Source: Bryobacterales bacterium (GTDB lineage: Bacteria; Acidobacteriota; Terriglobia; Bryobacterales; Bryobacteraceae). From it: DNA of 64,000 nucleotides. The notes under the pieces were generated by a model. That model was given only the letters and a program-made list of their open reading frames with translations. It was not told where the DNA came from and ran no database searches. Below, in pieces: positions 1-8,189 of the stretch. Where the stretch lies: positions 62,001 to 126,000 of the forward strand of contig JADJOP010000013.1 of NCBI GenBank assembly GCA_016713735.1, in the 5' to 3' direction. A program made the translations under genes and the position numbers. How positions within the stretch are numbered: position 1 is the first letter of the stretch; each line of letters opens with the position of its first letter.

Positions 1-2673
1 ACGATTGCGGTGTTCGGCAACCGCTCGGTGCGTGAGTTGACCGAGGTGGCCGACAAGCAGGTGAGGCGGTCGCTGGAGACCGTGGACGGGGTGGCGGCGA
101 TCGACATTGGCGGGGCACGCAGCCGGCAGATCAATCTGTTTCTGGACATCAACAAGCTGAACGCCTACAACCTGACGGCGCAGGATGTGGAGCGGGCGGT
201 GCGGACGGAGAACATCGAAGCGCCGGGGGGGCGCATGATCAATGGTCCGCAAGAGGTGGGGGTGCGGACGATGGGGCGGGTGGAGTCGGTGCAGGAGTTC
301 AACGACATCATCATCAAGAATGTGGCGGGGGCGCCGGTGCGGTTGCGGGATATTGGCTATGCCGAAGATGGGATGGCCGAGAAGCGGACATTCGCGTGGC
401 TGCGCGGGCAGCCGGCGGTGACGATGGGGATTCAGCGGCAGACGGGGACGAACACGGTGGAGGTGGTGGACGGGGTGCTGGCGAAGCTGGAGACGGTGAA
501 GGGGCAGTTGCCGTCGGGGGTGAAGACGGAGCTGATCAAGGAGCAGGCGACCTACATCCGGGCGTCGGTGGCGGCGCTGGAGGAGCATTTGGTGTTGGGA
601 TCGCTGCTGGCGTCGTTGATCGTGTTCCTGTTTATTCGCGACTGGCGGACGGTGTTGATCAGCGCGCTGGCGATTCCGACCTCGATCATCACGACGTTCA
701 CGGTGTTGCGGGTGATGGATTTCACGTTGAACTCGATGACGCTGCTGGGGCTGACGCTGGCGGTGGGCATTGTGATCGACGACGCGATCATTGTGCTGGA
801 AAACATCGTGCGGTTCCTGGAGGAGAAGAACCTGCCGCCGAAGGAAGCGGCGATCCAGGCGACCAAGGAAATTTCAATGGCCGTGGTGGCGACGACGATT
901 TCTCTGGTGATCATCTTTGTGCCGATCGCCTTTATGTCGGGCTATGCGCGGCGGTTTCTGAACCAGTTTGGGTGGACGATGGCGGTGTCGATTCTGGTGT
1001 CGATGCTGGTGGCGTTCACGGTGACGCCGTCGCTGGCGGCGCGGCTGTTGCGGCGCAAGGGGGCGGCGGGGGGCCACAAGGCGCACGGGCATCATGAGCC
1101 GAACTGGATTGAGCGGGCCTATCTGGGCATTCTGACCTGGTCATTGAATCACCGTTGGGTGATTGTGGGCATCTGCCTGGTGACGCTGGGCTCGACGTAC
1201 TTTCTGAATCAGAGGATCGGGCGCGATTGGATGCCGCAGGAGGATCAGTCGGAGCTGGGCATTTTTCTGGAGCTGCCGGAAGGCAGTTCGCTGGAGCGGA
1301 CCGAGAGGGTGACGCTGGAGATGCTAGGCAAGATTGAGAAGGTGCCGGGGGTGATCCTGACGGTGCCGGGTTCGTCGCTGTTTCTGGATCGCGTGACGAT
1401 GTCGTTTTCCACCGTGCTGCTGGCGCCGCCGTCGGAGCGAGGCTCGATTGAAGAGATGGGGCAGAAGGTGCGCGAGGCGATCAAGGAGTATGCGCAATAC
1501 CGGCCGCGGATCAATTTTCCCAACGTGCTGGGCGGTCGCGATACGTTTTCGCCGATCCGGCTGCAGATTCTGGGGCCGGACATCAACAAGCTGGTTCCGA
1601 TTTCGAAGGCCGCGCTGCTGGAGATGCAGAAGGAGCCGTCGCTGACGGACCTGAAGGCGAACCTGAACCTGAACAATCCGGAGTTGCAGGTGACCATTGA
1701 CCGGCAACTGGCGAGCGATTTGGGCGTGCGGGTGTCGGACATTGCCGGTGCGGTGCGGCTGTTGATGTCGGGCGAGGATGAGATTTCGACGTTCAAGGAA
1801 GACTCCGAGCAGTATCCGGTGACGATGCGGCTGATGCCGGGGCAGCGCGACGATCCGACGGTGGTGAGCCGGCTGCTGGTGCCTTCAGCGCGGCTGGGGT
1901 TGATCCGGCTGGATTCGGTGGCGAGCCTGGAGCGAGGGTTGGGGCCATCGCGCATTGACCGCTACGCGCGGCAGTTTTCGGTGGGCATTTATGGAAACGT
2001 GGCCTCGGGGCATGCGCTGGGCGAGGCGGCCGACGCGGCGACGGCGGCGCTGGAGCGTGTGGGCATGCCGGTGGGTTATCAATCGGTGTTCAGCGGGCAG
2101 GTGAAGGTGTTGGAGGAGACGACGGCGAACATGCTGATGGCGATCAGCCTGGCGTCGATCTTCATGTACATGGTGCTGGCGGCGCAGTTCGAGAGCCTGC
2201 TGCATCCGTTCATCATCATGGCAACTCTGCCGCTGTCGATTCCGTTCGCGCTGTTCAGCCTGATTGCGACGGGGCGTTCGCTGAACCTGTTCAGCGCGCT
2301 GGGCGTGCTGCTGCTGTTGGGCATTGTGAAGAAGAATGGCATTTTGCAGATCGACTACATGAACCATTTGCGGGCCGAGGGATTGCCGCTGCGGCAGGCG
2401 ATTCTGGAGGCCAACCGGGTGCGGTTGCGGCCGATTCTGATGACGACGCTGTCGATCATCGCGGGGTTGATTCCGACGGCGATAGGGATGGGCGTGGGCG
2501 CCTCGCAACGGTCGGCGATCGCGGTGACGATCATCGGCGGGCAGTCGTTGTGCCTGATTCTGACGCTGCTGGTGGTGCCGGTGGGCTACTCGCTGATTGA
2601 AGATGCGCGGGCGTGGTTTGCGCGTGGCAAGCGGAGCGAGGAAGCGGTGATTTCGCCGGCGCACGGCGACTAG
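1..2673 (+). CDS. RND-family efflux permease, 5' end cut by window edge
   Basis: The reading frame is open from base 1 and ends at TAG 2671-2673, giving about 890 residues. Full-length HAE-1/AcrB-type permeases are about 1030-1050 residues, so roughly the first 150 (TM1 and the start of the PN1 porter subdomain) lie outside the window. The visible part starts in the porter domain. A hydrophobic block follows, containing VGIVIDDAIIVLENI, the TM4 segment with the paired aspartates of the proton relay. A second porter/docking half and a final TM bundle follow (LGVLLLLGIVKKNGILQIDY). The family forms inner-membrane trimers that export drugs or other substrates by proton antiport, with a periplasmic adaptor and an outer-membrane channel. 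The adaptor gene is expected just upstream, outside the window. Substrate cannot be inferred. The GTG at position 10 is an internal codon, not the start. Confidence 0.93.
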   Translation, partial: TIAVFGNRSVRELTEVADKQVRRSLETVDGVAAIDIGGARSRQINLFLDINKLNAYNLTAQDVERAVRTENIEAPGGRMINGPQEVGVRTMGRVESVQEFNDIIIKNVAGAPVRLRDIGYAEDGMAEKRTFAWLRGQPAVTMGIQRQTGTNTVEVVDGVLAKLETVKGQLPSGVKTELIKEQATYIRASVAALEEHLVLGSLLASLIVFLFIRDWRTVLISALAIPTSIITTFTVLRVMDFTLNSMTLLGLTLAVGIVIDDAIIVLENIVRFLEEKNLPPKEAAIQATKEISMAVVATTISLVIIFVPIAFMSGYARRFLNQFGWTMAVSILVSMLVAFTVTPSLAARLLRRKGAAGGHKAHGHHEPNWIERAYLGILTWSLNHRWVIVGICLVTLGSTYFLNQRIGRDWMPQEDQSELGIFLELPEGSSLERTERVTLEMLGKIEKVPGVILTVPGSSLFLDRVTMSFSTVLLAPPSERGSIEEMGQKVREAIKEYAQYRPRINFPNVLGGRDTFSPIRLQILGPDINKLVPISKAALLEMQKEPSLTDLKANLNLNNPELQVTIDRQLASDLGVRVSDIAGAVRLLMSGEDEISTFKEDSEQYPVTMRLMPGQRDDPTVVSRLLVPSARLGLIRLDSVASLERGLGPSRIDRYARQFSVGIYGNVASGHALGEAADAATAALERVGMPVGYQSVFSGQVKVLEETTANMLMAISLASIFMYMVLAAQFESLLHPFIIMATLPLSIPFALFSLIATGRSLNLFSALGVLLLLGIVKKNGILQIDYMNHLRAEGLPLRQAILEANRVRLRPILMTTLSIIAGLIPTAIGMGVGASQRSAIAVTIIGGQSLCLILTLLVVPVGYSLIEDARAWFARGKRSEEAVISPAHGD

Positions 2674-2732
2674 GGTTCAGGCGGGGCTGCGATTTCGCTT
2701 GGCTCCGGCCAGGGGAAGGCGTAGGGTGGGGT

Positions 2733-3419
2733 GTGGTTACCGATCTGGGTGAGGTCTTCCGGCTCGGGACGGAGAAGGCGGCGGAGAACGTTGCGTTCCG
2801 GCGGTATCTGGCCAATCATCACTACCCGAGCGGTCCGTTTCAGATCATCGCGCAAGAGGTGCAGTCGCATGTGGACTGCACGGTGTGTGCGAATTGCTGC
2901 CGGCATGGCGAGGTGGCGGTGAGCGGGGAGGACATCGCGGCGATTGCGCGGCATTTGGGGACGACGGTGGATGAGGTGGAGCGGCTCTACCTGGTGGGCG
3001 TGGCAGGGGCGCCGGCGCAGCATGAGTTGCGGACAAAGGAGGAGGGGTGTGTGTTTCTCGATGGGACGCTGTGTTTGATTTATGAGGCGCGGCCGAAGGC
3101 GTGCCGGGAGTTTCCGCATGTGGCGACGGGGGCACACACGCTGGGGTCAAGGCGGGCGTCGCAGGACCGGTGGGTGGCGTTGTGCCCGATTTTGTTTAAC
3201 GCGGTGGAGGAGTATAAGCGGGTGGTGGGGTTTCATCCGCAGGGGAGTGAGGGCGGCGGGGACCTCGGGGGCTGGCGGGGGGCGGGGGGGGGGGGGGGGG
3301 GGGGGGCGGGGCGCGGTGGCGGGGCTGCGGACGCGCGGAGACGAAAGACGCCTAGAGGTTTGCCAGGCGCGTATCGGCGTCGCCGAAGCTGTCGAGCTGG
3401 ATGTCCATGCGATCCATGA
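2733..3419 (+). CDS. YkgJ-family cysteine-cluster protein; C-terminus uncertain
   Basis: From GTG 2733 the protein carries a cluster C49-x2-C52-x2-C55-C56 (CTVCANCC). Further cysteines follow in GCVFLDGTLCLIY, KACREFP and ALCP. This is the CxxCxxxCC pattern of the YkgJ family (zinc- or iron-chelating domain of unknown role). The frame is also open upstream inside the RND gene, but GTG 2733 follows the RND stop and begins the conserved part, so it is preferred. Recognisable sequence ends near base 3240 (residues VVGFHP). After that the frame runs through a 23-base poly-G tract (3284-3306) and gives only Gly/Arg-rich sequence that overlaps the convergent DUF1552 gene. The true stop is therefore unknown. 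A different G count would allow a stop at TAG 3353-3355. The RND-to-YkgJ spacing (59 nt) allows co-transcription. Confidence 0.75.
   Translation: MVTDLGEVFRLGTEKAAENVAFRRYLANHHYPSGPFQIIAQEVQSHVDCTVCANCCRHGEVAVSGEDIAAIARHLGTTVDEVERLYLVGVAGAPAQHELRTKEEGCVFLDGTLCLIYEARPKACREFPHVATGAHTLGSRRASQDRWVALCPILFNAVEEYKRVVGFHPQGSEGGGDLGGWRGAGGGGGGGAGRGGGAADARRRKTPRGLPGAYRRRRSCRAGCPCDP
3284..3306. repeat. 23-base uninterrupted poly-G tract
   Basis: A homopolymer of 23 G lies within an almost pure G/C stretch, between the end of the YkgJ gene and the stop of the convergent DUF1552 gene (46 nt from that stop). It could be a real G-quadruplex-prone tract. It could also be a low-signal sequencing artefact that was assembled. 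It makes the C-terminus of the YkgJ gene unreliable. Confidence 0.9.
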
Positions 3420-4674
3420 GCGAGAGGAAGAGGCTGCAGAGCTTGCGGTTGTTGTCGCCTGACTTGAGGTAGTCGAGGGTGCGGCCGGTTTTGAGCGTGC
3501 CGCCGAGGCCGCCGGCGAGGACGAGGGGGAGGCGCGTGTTGTCGTGTTTGCGGCCGATCCACATGTTGTTGATCCACATGAGGCAGGAGTGGTCGAGCAC
3601 GGTGCCGTCGCCTTCGGGCATGGCGTCGAGCTTGGTGGCGAGGTAGGCGAGCTGGCTGAGGTGGAAGCGCGAGATGCGCTCGTAGCCGCCGCTGGAGTTG
3701 TCGTGCGAGGCGGCGTGGTGGCCGTCGGTGACTTCGAGGAAGGGGTAGTAGAGCGCGGAGAGATCGCGGGCGAGCAGGAGCGAGGCGACGCGGGTCTTGT
3801 CGGTTTGGAAGGCGATGGCGATGATGTCGCACATGAGGCGGGCGTGCTCGCGGAGGTCTTCGGGGAGGCCGTTGGCGGGGCGCTCCATGGCCAGCAGCGG
3901 CTTGTTTTTGCCCTTGGCGGCATCGGCGGCCTTGTCTTCGGCGCCGCGCATACGTTCGACGCGCTTTTCCACTTCGCGCACGCTGGTGAAGTATTCGTCG
4001 AGCTTGGCCTTGTCGGTGGAGCTGATCTGCGTGCCGAGCGAGGCGGCGTCCTCTTTCACGCGGTCGAGGATGCTCATGTTGCGCAGGCTGCCGCGGTTTT
4101 CAAAGAGGTTGTCGAAGGCGAGCGAGGGGTAGACCTCGACGGGGACGGGCGAGTCGGGACTTTGCCAGGAGATGTGCGAGCTGTAGGCCATCGAGAAGTT
4201 GGTTTCGTGATAGCCGGTCATGGGCTGTTCGCAGGCGAGGATGATGCTGGACTGCGCGGTGTCCTGGCCGATTTTGTTGGCGATGACCTGGTCGACGGTG
4301 ATGCCGGCGCGGATGATGGCGCCCTTCTGGATGACGGCTCCGGAGAGCAGGCTGCCGGTTTGGGCGGGGTGAATTCCCTGCCCCGTGGCGCGCTTCTGGA
4401 AGAGTCCGTGGATGACGTTGATTTTGTGCTTGAGCGGTTCGAGGGGCTCAAGGGTTTTGCCGAGCGTCATGGCGGGGCCGTCGCCAACGGCCGACCAGTG
4501 GTCCTCATTGACGCCGTTGCCCATGAAGAGGACGGCGAAGCGCTTGGGATAAGGCGAAGCGGCGGTGGTACCGGCGGCGCGGGCGAGGGATTCCAGCCAG
4601 GGGAGTCCCATGGCGACTCCGGCGCCGCGAAGGAGCGTGCGGCGGGAGAGTGGGTTCGATGTGGTGCGGATCAT
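3352..4674 (-). CDS. DUF1552 protein, Tat-secreted (copy 1)
   Basis: The 440-residue protein has an N-terminal twin-arginine signal (SRRTLLRGAGVAMGLPW, arginines 11-12) followed by a domain recognised as DUF1552, starting around KRFAVLFMGNGVNEDHW. DUF1552 proteins are known from Planctomycetes, Verrucomicrobia and Acidobacteria and have no established function. The open frame extends upstream to 4770, but ATG 4674 is chosen because it sits directly before the Tat signal and 1 nt after the stop of the DUF1592 gene. That tight junction implies one transcript and translational coupling. Tat export suggests that the protein folds, perhaps with a cofactor, before leaving the cytoplasm. The partner is a c-type cytochrome-like protein, so an extracytoplasmic redox role is a reasonable inference, not shown. 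A paralogue occurs at 33562-34935 (copy 2). Confidence 0.9.
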   Translation of the reverse strand: MIRTTSNPLSRRTLLRGAGVAMGLPWLESLARAAGTTAASPYPKRFAVLFMGNGVNEDHWSAVGDGPAMTLGKTLEPLEPLKHKINVIHGLFQKRATGQGIHPAQTGSLLSGAVIQKGAIIRAGITVDQVIANKIGQDTAQSSIILACEQPMTGYHETNFSMAYSSHISWQSPDSPVPVEVYPSLAFDNLFENRGSLRNMSILDRVKEDAASLGTQISSTDKAKLDEYFTSVREVEKRVERMRGAEDKAADAAKGKNKPLLAMERPANGLPEDLREHARLMCDIIAIAFQTDKTRVASLLLARDLSALYYPFLEVTDGHHAASHDNSSGGYERISRFHLSQLAYLATKLDAMPEGDGTVLDHSCLMWINNMWIGRKHDNTRLPLVLAGGLGGTLKTGRTLDYLKSGDNNRKLCSLFLSLMDRMDIQLDSFGDADTRLANL

Positions 4675-4675
4675 C

Positions 4676-7600
4676 CTAGTCGCCTCCTGATTGCGCGATG
4701 GCAACCCTGCGGTTGCGGAACTGTTCGCTGGTGACGATGGGCTCGACGAGGGCGGCAAAGCGATTGCCATTGGCGGCGAGCGATTGCTTCATGCGTTCCA
4801 GCACTTCTTCGTCGGACAAGATGAGCGAGCGGCCCAGGGCAAAGGCGAGCAGCTTGCGGCAGAGGTTGTCGACGAACTCTCTCTCGCGATTCTGTTGAAT
4901 ATATCGTAATACGGCTTCGTAGCCGGTGCCTTGGGTGCCGTTGGGGAAGTCGGCGGTGGTTTGGACGGGGCGGCCGGCGAGGTCGTTGGCGCGGCGTTCG
5001 CCGATGGGCCCGTAGCCTTCGAAGGCGAGGCCGAAGCTATCGAAGCGGGCGTGGCAACTGGCGCAGGCGGGGTTGTCGCGGTGTTTGGCGAGCATGTCGC
5101 GGAGGGTGAGGTCGCTCTTGGCTTCGTCGGCGGGGAGTTCGGGGACGTTGGGAGGCGGGGGCGGGATGACTTCGCCGAGAACACGGCGCACGACCCAGTA
5201 GCCGCGCTTGACGGGGCTGGTGCGGAGGCCGGGGGCGTTTTGGGTGAGGAAGACGGACATGGGGAGCAGGGCGCCTCGGCCGTAGGGGGAGGCGTCGGGG
5301 ATGTGGGTCCAAACGCCGGCGGCGGGCGGGTTGGGGATGCCGTAGTGTTTGGCCAGCGGGGCGTTGACGAAGGTGTCCTTGGCGTAGAGGAGGTCGAGGA
5401 TGGGGCGGTTGCGGCGGATGATGTCTTCGACGAAGCGGACGGGCTCTTCGAACATGGCCTGGCGGAGGTCGTTGTCGAAGGAGGGGAAGCGGGCGCGGTC
5501 GACGGCGTTGTGGGATTCGAAGCGGCGGAAGTCGAGCCAGTTGCCGGCGAATTCGGTGGCGAGGCCGCGGGCGCGTGGGTCGGCGAGCATGCGGCGGGCT
5601 TCGGCGGCGAGGGCGGTGGGGTTGTTGAGGTCGCCCGCGGCGGCGTGGGTGAGGAGCTTGTCGTCGGGCATGCTGGCCCAGAGGAAGTAGCTGAGGCGGC
5701 TGGCGAGGGAGGGGCCGGAGAGCGGAGCGCGCGTGGACGAGGTGTCGGCGGCGGGCGAGGAGGCCGAGTCGAGGCGGTAGCAGAACTTGGGCGAGATGAG
5801 GATGCTGACGAGGGAGTCGCGGATGGCCTCTTCGTGGGTGAGGGCGTCCTTTTCGCGGAGCTTCGAGTAGTAGCGCACGATGCCTTCGCGCTCGGCGGCG
5901 GTGAGGGGGCGGCGATAGGCGCGGGCGGCGAAGGCGAGCAGGGCGTCGACGTGTTTGGGTTCGGCATCAACGCGGAGCTTCTCGATGGAGCGCAGGGTTT
6001 CGTCGACCCACTTGAAGTGATACTCGATGGCGGGGATGGCAAGGGGGTCGTTGGTGGGGACGGCGCGGGCCTTGGCGAGATAGGCGTCGCGGAGGTTCAT
6101 GATGACGGGCGTGGCGCTCACCTCTTTGTCCGACGGGCGGATGGAGCCGGACTCGCGGCCTTTGTCTTCGACCTCGCCGCTTTGGTTGAAGAAGTATTGG
6201 ACCCAGGTGCGGGCGGTGAAGTCGGCGATGAAGTCGAACTCGGTCCAGAGGCGGTTGAGGCGGGCGCGGCCGGCGTCGTCGAGGATGAGTTCCATGAGGG
6301 GCTGGTCGTCGCGGAAGTAGCCCATCACGTTGTGATAGCCGGCGCTCAAGAGGCGGCCTTTGTCCTGGGAGTCGTCGGGGAAGAAGCGGCCGCGTTCGCT
6401 GATGAAGAAGACGTCGGGGAAGACGTGGGCGAAGCGGGCGAAGGCGTCTTCGTACTGGGCGCGCTGGCCGTCGGGGACGATGAGGTCGGGGTCGCCGATG
6501 CGGGACTTGATCATGAGGGCGGCGGCGCGGACGGCGGATTCGCGGCCGAGGCCGGGGTAGCGGGGGATGGTGGGGAGGGTGAGCGGCGGGTCAGAGGCGA
6601 GGCGGAGGGCGTCGCGGTCAAAGTCGCGGCGGCTGGCGGCGAAGGCGCGCAGCTTCCAGTTCATGATGGGCTGCGAGGTGGGGCTGAGGCGGGCGACGAA
6701 GGGGGCGGCGAACTGGCGGGCGGTGCGGGCGCGGAGTTGTTTGACCCAATCGCGCATGGCGGCGCATTGCGAGCGCAGGGCCTTTTCGTCGTAAGCGCCG
6801 TTGGCGGCGGGTGCGGGGAGGGCGCGCCACATGGTTCGCAGTTTGAGGATGGGGCCCACTTCGGGCTCGGTGACGCCTTCGCCGAGGATGCCCCAGACGT
6901 GGGGCAGGTAGACTTTGCTCAGTTTGGCCGAGGCGGCGAGGGAGTCGAGCGTGGCATCGGGCTGGCCGAGGGCGGCGCGGTGTTTGTAGCGCCAGGCGGC
7001 GGCGAAGTAAGCGGCGTAGTCGGTGGGCTGGCTGAAGTAGAAGTTGACGATGCGCTGGATGGCGTATTTTTCGCGGTCGGTTTCGACGAGCATGGGATGC
7101 GGGGCGAAGTCGATGCTGTCGGGGGTGAGGACGGCGTGGTTGGCCACTTCGCGGGCGGCCTGGAGGTATTTATTGAGCAGGGCGGGCGACATGGTGAGCG
7201 ACTCGCCGGTGTTGTCGAAGCCCTCGGGGTTGGCGGGGTCGACGGGGAATTCGCGGGTGGGGCGGAGGTCGGCGCCGGTGAGGTCGCGGATGGTGTAGTT
7301 GTACTCGGCGTTGCTGAGGCGGCGGGCGAGGACAGGGCCGGGGTCGCCGGAGTTTTTGCGGGCTTCGTGGGCGCGGAGGTCGCGGATGAAGGCGACGAAG
7401 GCGGCGCGCTGGGCGGGGGGCGGCTGCTTCATGGCTTTCGGAGGCATTTGTCCGGAACTGACGCGGTCGAGGATGTGGGACCAGTGGGCGTGGTCGCGGA
7501 CGACGGCGGCGTAGGTGGAGTAGGGCTTCAGATCGAACTGCGCGGCGGGCTTTTCGCCGCCGTGGCAGCCGAGGCAGTAAGCGGCGAGGAAGGGCTTAGC

Positions 7601-7714
7601 GGTGGAATCAAAGGAGCGGGCGAGGGAGGCGTCGGTGGTTTGCGCGCCATGCAACGACGAGACCGCGGCGACGGACAGAAGAACAGTGTGGAAAGTGAAT
7701 GCGCCCCTGATCAT
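4676..7714 (-). CDS. DUF1592/DUF1588/DUF1585-type secreted c-type cytochrome-like protein (copy 1)
   Basis: The 1012-residue protein has an N-terminal signal peptide and a CxxCH heme motif at residues 47-51 (CLGCH), typical of the PSCyt1 domain. A DUF1587-type segment follows (RRLSNAEYNYTIRDLTG). Next come the DUF1595 and DUF1592 regions (middle; LASRLSYFLWASMPDD), a DUF1588 region with a second CxxCH at 884-888 (CASCH), and a C-terminal DUF1585 segment ending near VEPIVTSEQFRNRR. This domain order is the usual planctomycete-type cytochrome architecture. Substrate and reaction are unknown. With two heme sites and export, it probably works in periplasmic or extracellular electron transfer, perhaps oxidation of a polymer; that part is inference. 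It is upstream of and coupled to the DUF1552 gene. No clear Shine-Dalgarno precedes ATG 7714. Confidence 0.92.
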   Translation of the reverse strand: MIRGAFTFHTVLLSVAAVSSLHGAQTTDASLARSFDSTAKPFLAAYCLGCHGGEKPAAQFDLKPYSTYAAVVRDHAHWSHILDRVSSGQMPPKAMKQPPPAQRAAFVAFIRDLRAHEARKNSGDPGPVLARRLSNAEYNYTIRDLTGADLRPTREFPVDPANPEGFDNTGESLTMSPALLNKYLQAAREVANHAVLTPDSIDFAPHPMLVETDREKYAIQRIVNFYFSQPTDYAAYFAAAWRYKHRAALGQPDATLDSLAASAKLSKVYLPHVWGILGEGVTEPEVGPILKLRTMWRALPAPAANGAYDEKALRSQCAAMRDWVKQLRARTARQFAAPFVARLSPTSQPIMNWKLRAFAASRRDFDRDALRLASDPPLTLPTIPRYPGLGRESAVRAAALMIKSRIGDPDLIVPDGQRAQYEDAFARFAHVFPDVFFISERGRFFPDDSQDKGRLLSAGYHNVMGYFRDDQPLMELILDDAGRARLNRLWTEFDFIADFTARTWVQYFFNQSGEVEDKGRESGSIRPSDKEVSATPVIMNLRDAYLAKARAVPTNDPLAIPAIEYHFKWVDETLRSIEKLRVDAEPKHVDALLAFAARAYRRPLTAAEREGIVRYYSKLREKDALTHEEAIRDSLVSILISPKFCYRLDSASSPAADTSSTRAPLSGPSLASRLSYFLWASMPDDKLLTHAAAGDLNNPTALAAEARRMLADPRARGLATEFAGNWLDFRRFESHNAVDRARFPSFDNDLRQAMFEEPVRFVEDIIRRNRPILDLLYAKDTFVNAPLAKHYGIPNPPAAGVWTHIPDASPYGRGALLPMSVFLTQNAPGLRTSPVKRGYWVVRRVLGEVIPPPPPNVPELPADEAKSDLTLRDMLAKHRDNPACASCHARFDSFGLAFEGYGPIGERRANDLAGRPVQTTADFPNGTQGTGYEAVLRYIQQNREREFVDNLCRKLLAFALGRSLILSDEEVLERMKQSLAANGNRFAALVEPIVTSEQFRNRRVAIAQSGGD

Positions 7715-7784
7715 ACGCTACTCAAGGGAGCGTATCACACGGGCGGGGGCGCTTTGGTGAAATCGGAATGCGGGCGGCGAATTG

Positions 7785-8129
7785 CTACTTCTTGTCGCTG
7801 GAGGAGCTGGTGGTGGAGGCCGCCGGCTTGCTCTCAGAAGAAGAAGAAGACGACGACGAGGAATCGGACTTGGAGTCGGATTTGGACTCGGACTTCGATT
7901 CGCTTTTCGATTCCGAGGAGCCGTTGGACTTGGCGCTTCCGCCGCTGCCGGACTTGGCGTAGTCGGTGACGTACCAGCCGGTGCCCTTGAACTGCAGGGC
8001 AGGCGAGCTGATGAGGCGGCGGACGGCGCCGCCGCACTGCTCGTGGACCGAGAGGGGCTCGTCGGAGAACTTCTGGATCACTTCGAAGGTGCTGCCGCAC
8101 CCGTCACATTTATATTCGTAGAGAGGCAT
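7785..8129 (-). CDS. FmdB-type zinc-ribbon protein with Ser/Lys-rich tail
   Basis: The 114-residue protein starts MPLYEYKCDGCG, the signature of the FmdB_1 (CxxC_CxxC_SSSS) putative regulatory zinc-ribbon family. The first knuckle is C8-x2-C11. In the second knuckle the usual CPxCG is replaced by HEQCG, so the metal site would be CxxC...HxxC. The conserved LISSPALQFKGTGWYVTDY segment follows. The last ~50 residues are a low-complexity Ser/Lys/Glu tail typical of this family. The gene lies 60 nt downstream of the S41-like gene on the same strand and is probably co-transcribed. FmdB proteins were first linked to amidase gene regulation, but their general role is unresolved. Confidence 0.9.
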   Translation of the reverse strand: MPLYEYKCDGCGSTFEVIQKFSDEPLSVHEQCGGAVRRLISSPALQFKGTGWYVTDYAKSGSGGSAKSNGSSESKSESKSESKSDSKSDSSSSSSSSSESKPAASTTSSSSDKK

Positions 8130-8189
8130 GTCTGTGTCTTTGTCTCCCTGGTGGGTCTCCGTGGGGGACTCCCTGAGGAATTGAGAACT

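Noticed and set aside
2613..2732. Start of the YkgJ protein inside the RND gene
   Set aside because: That extension would read out-of-frame RND sequence; GTG 2733 follows the RND stop and begins the conserved part.
4931..7969. Open frame of 1012 residues on the plus strand opposite the DUF1592 gene
   Set aside because: It is a Gly/Val/Glu/Ala-rich shadow frame caused by the skewed GC-rich sequence; the minus strand encodes conserved heme motifs and domains.
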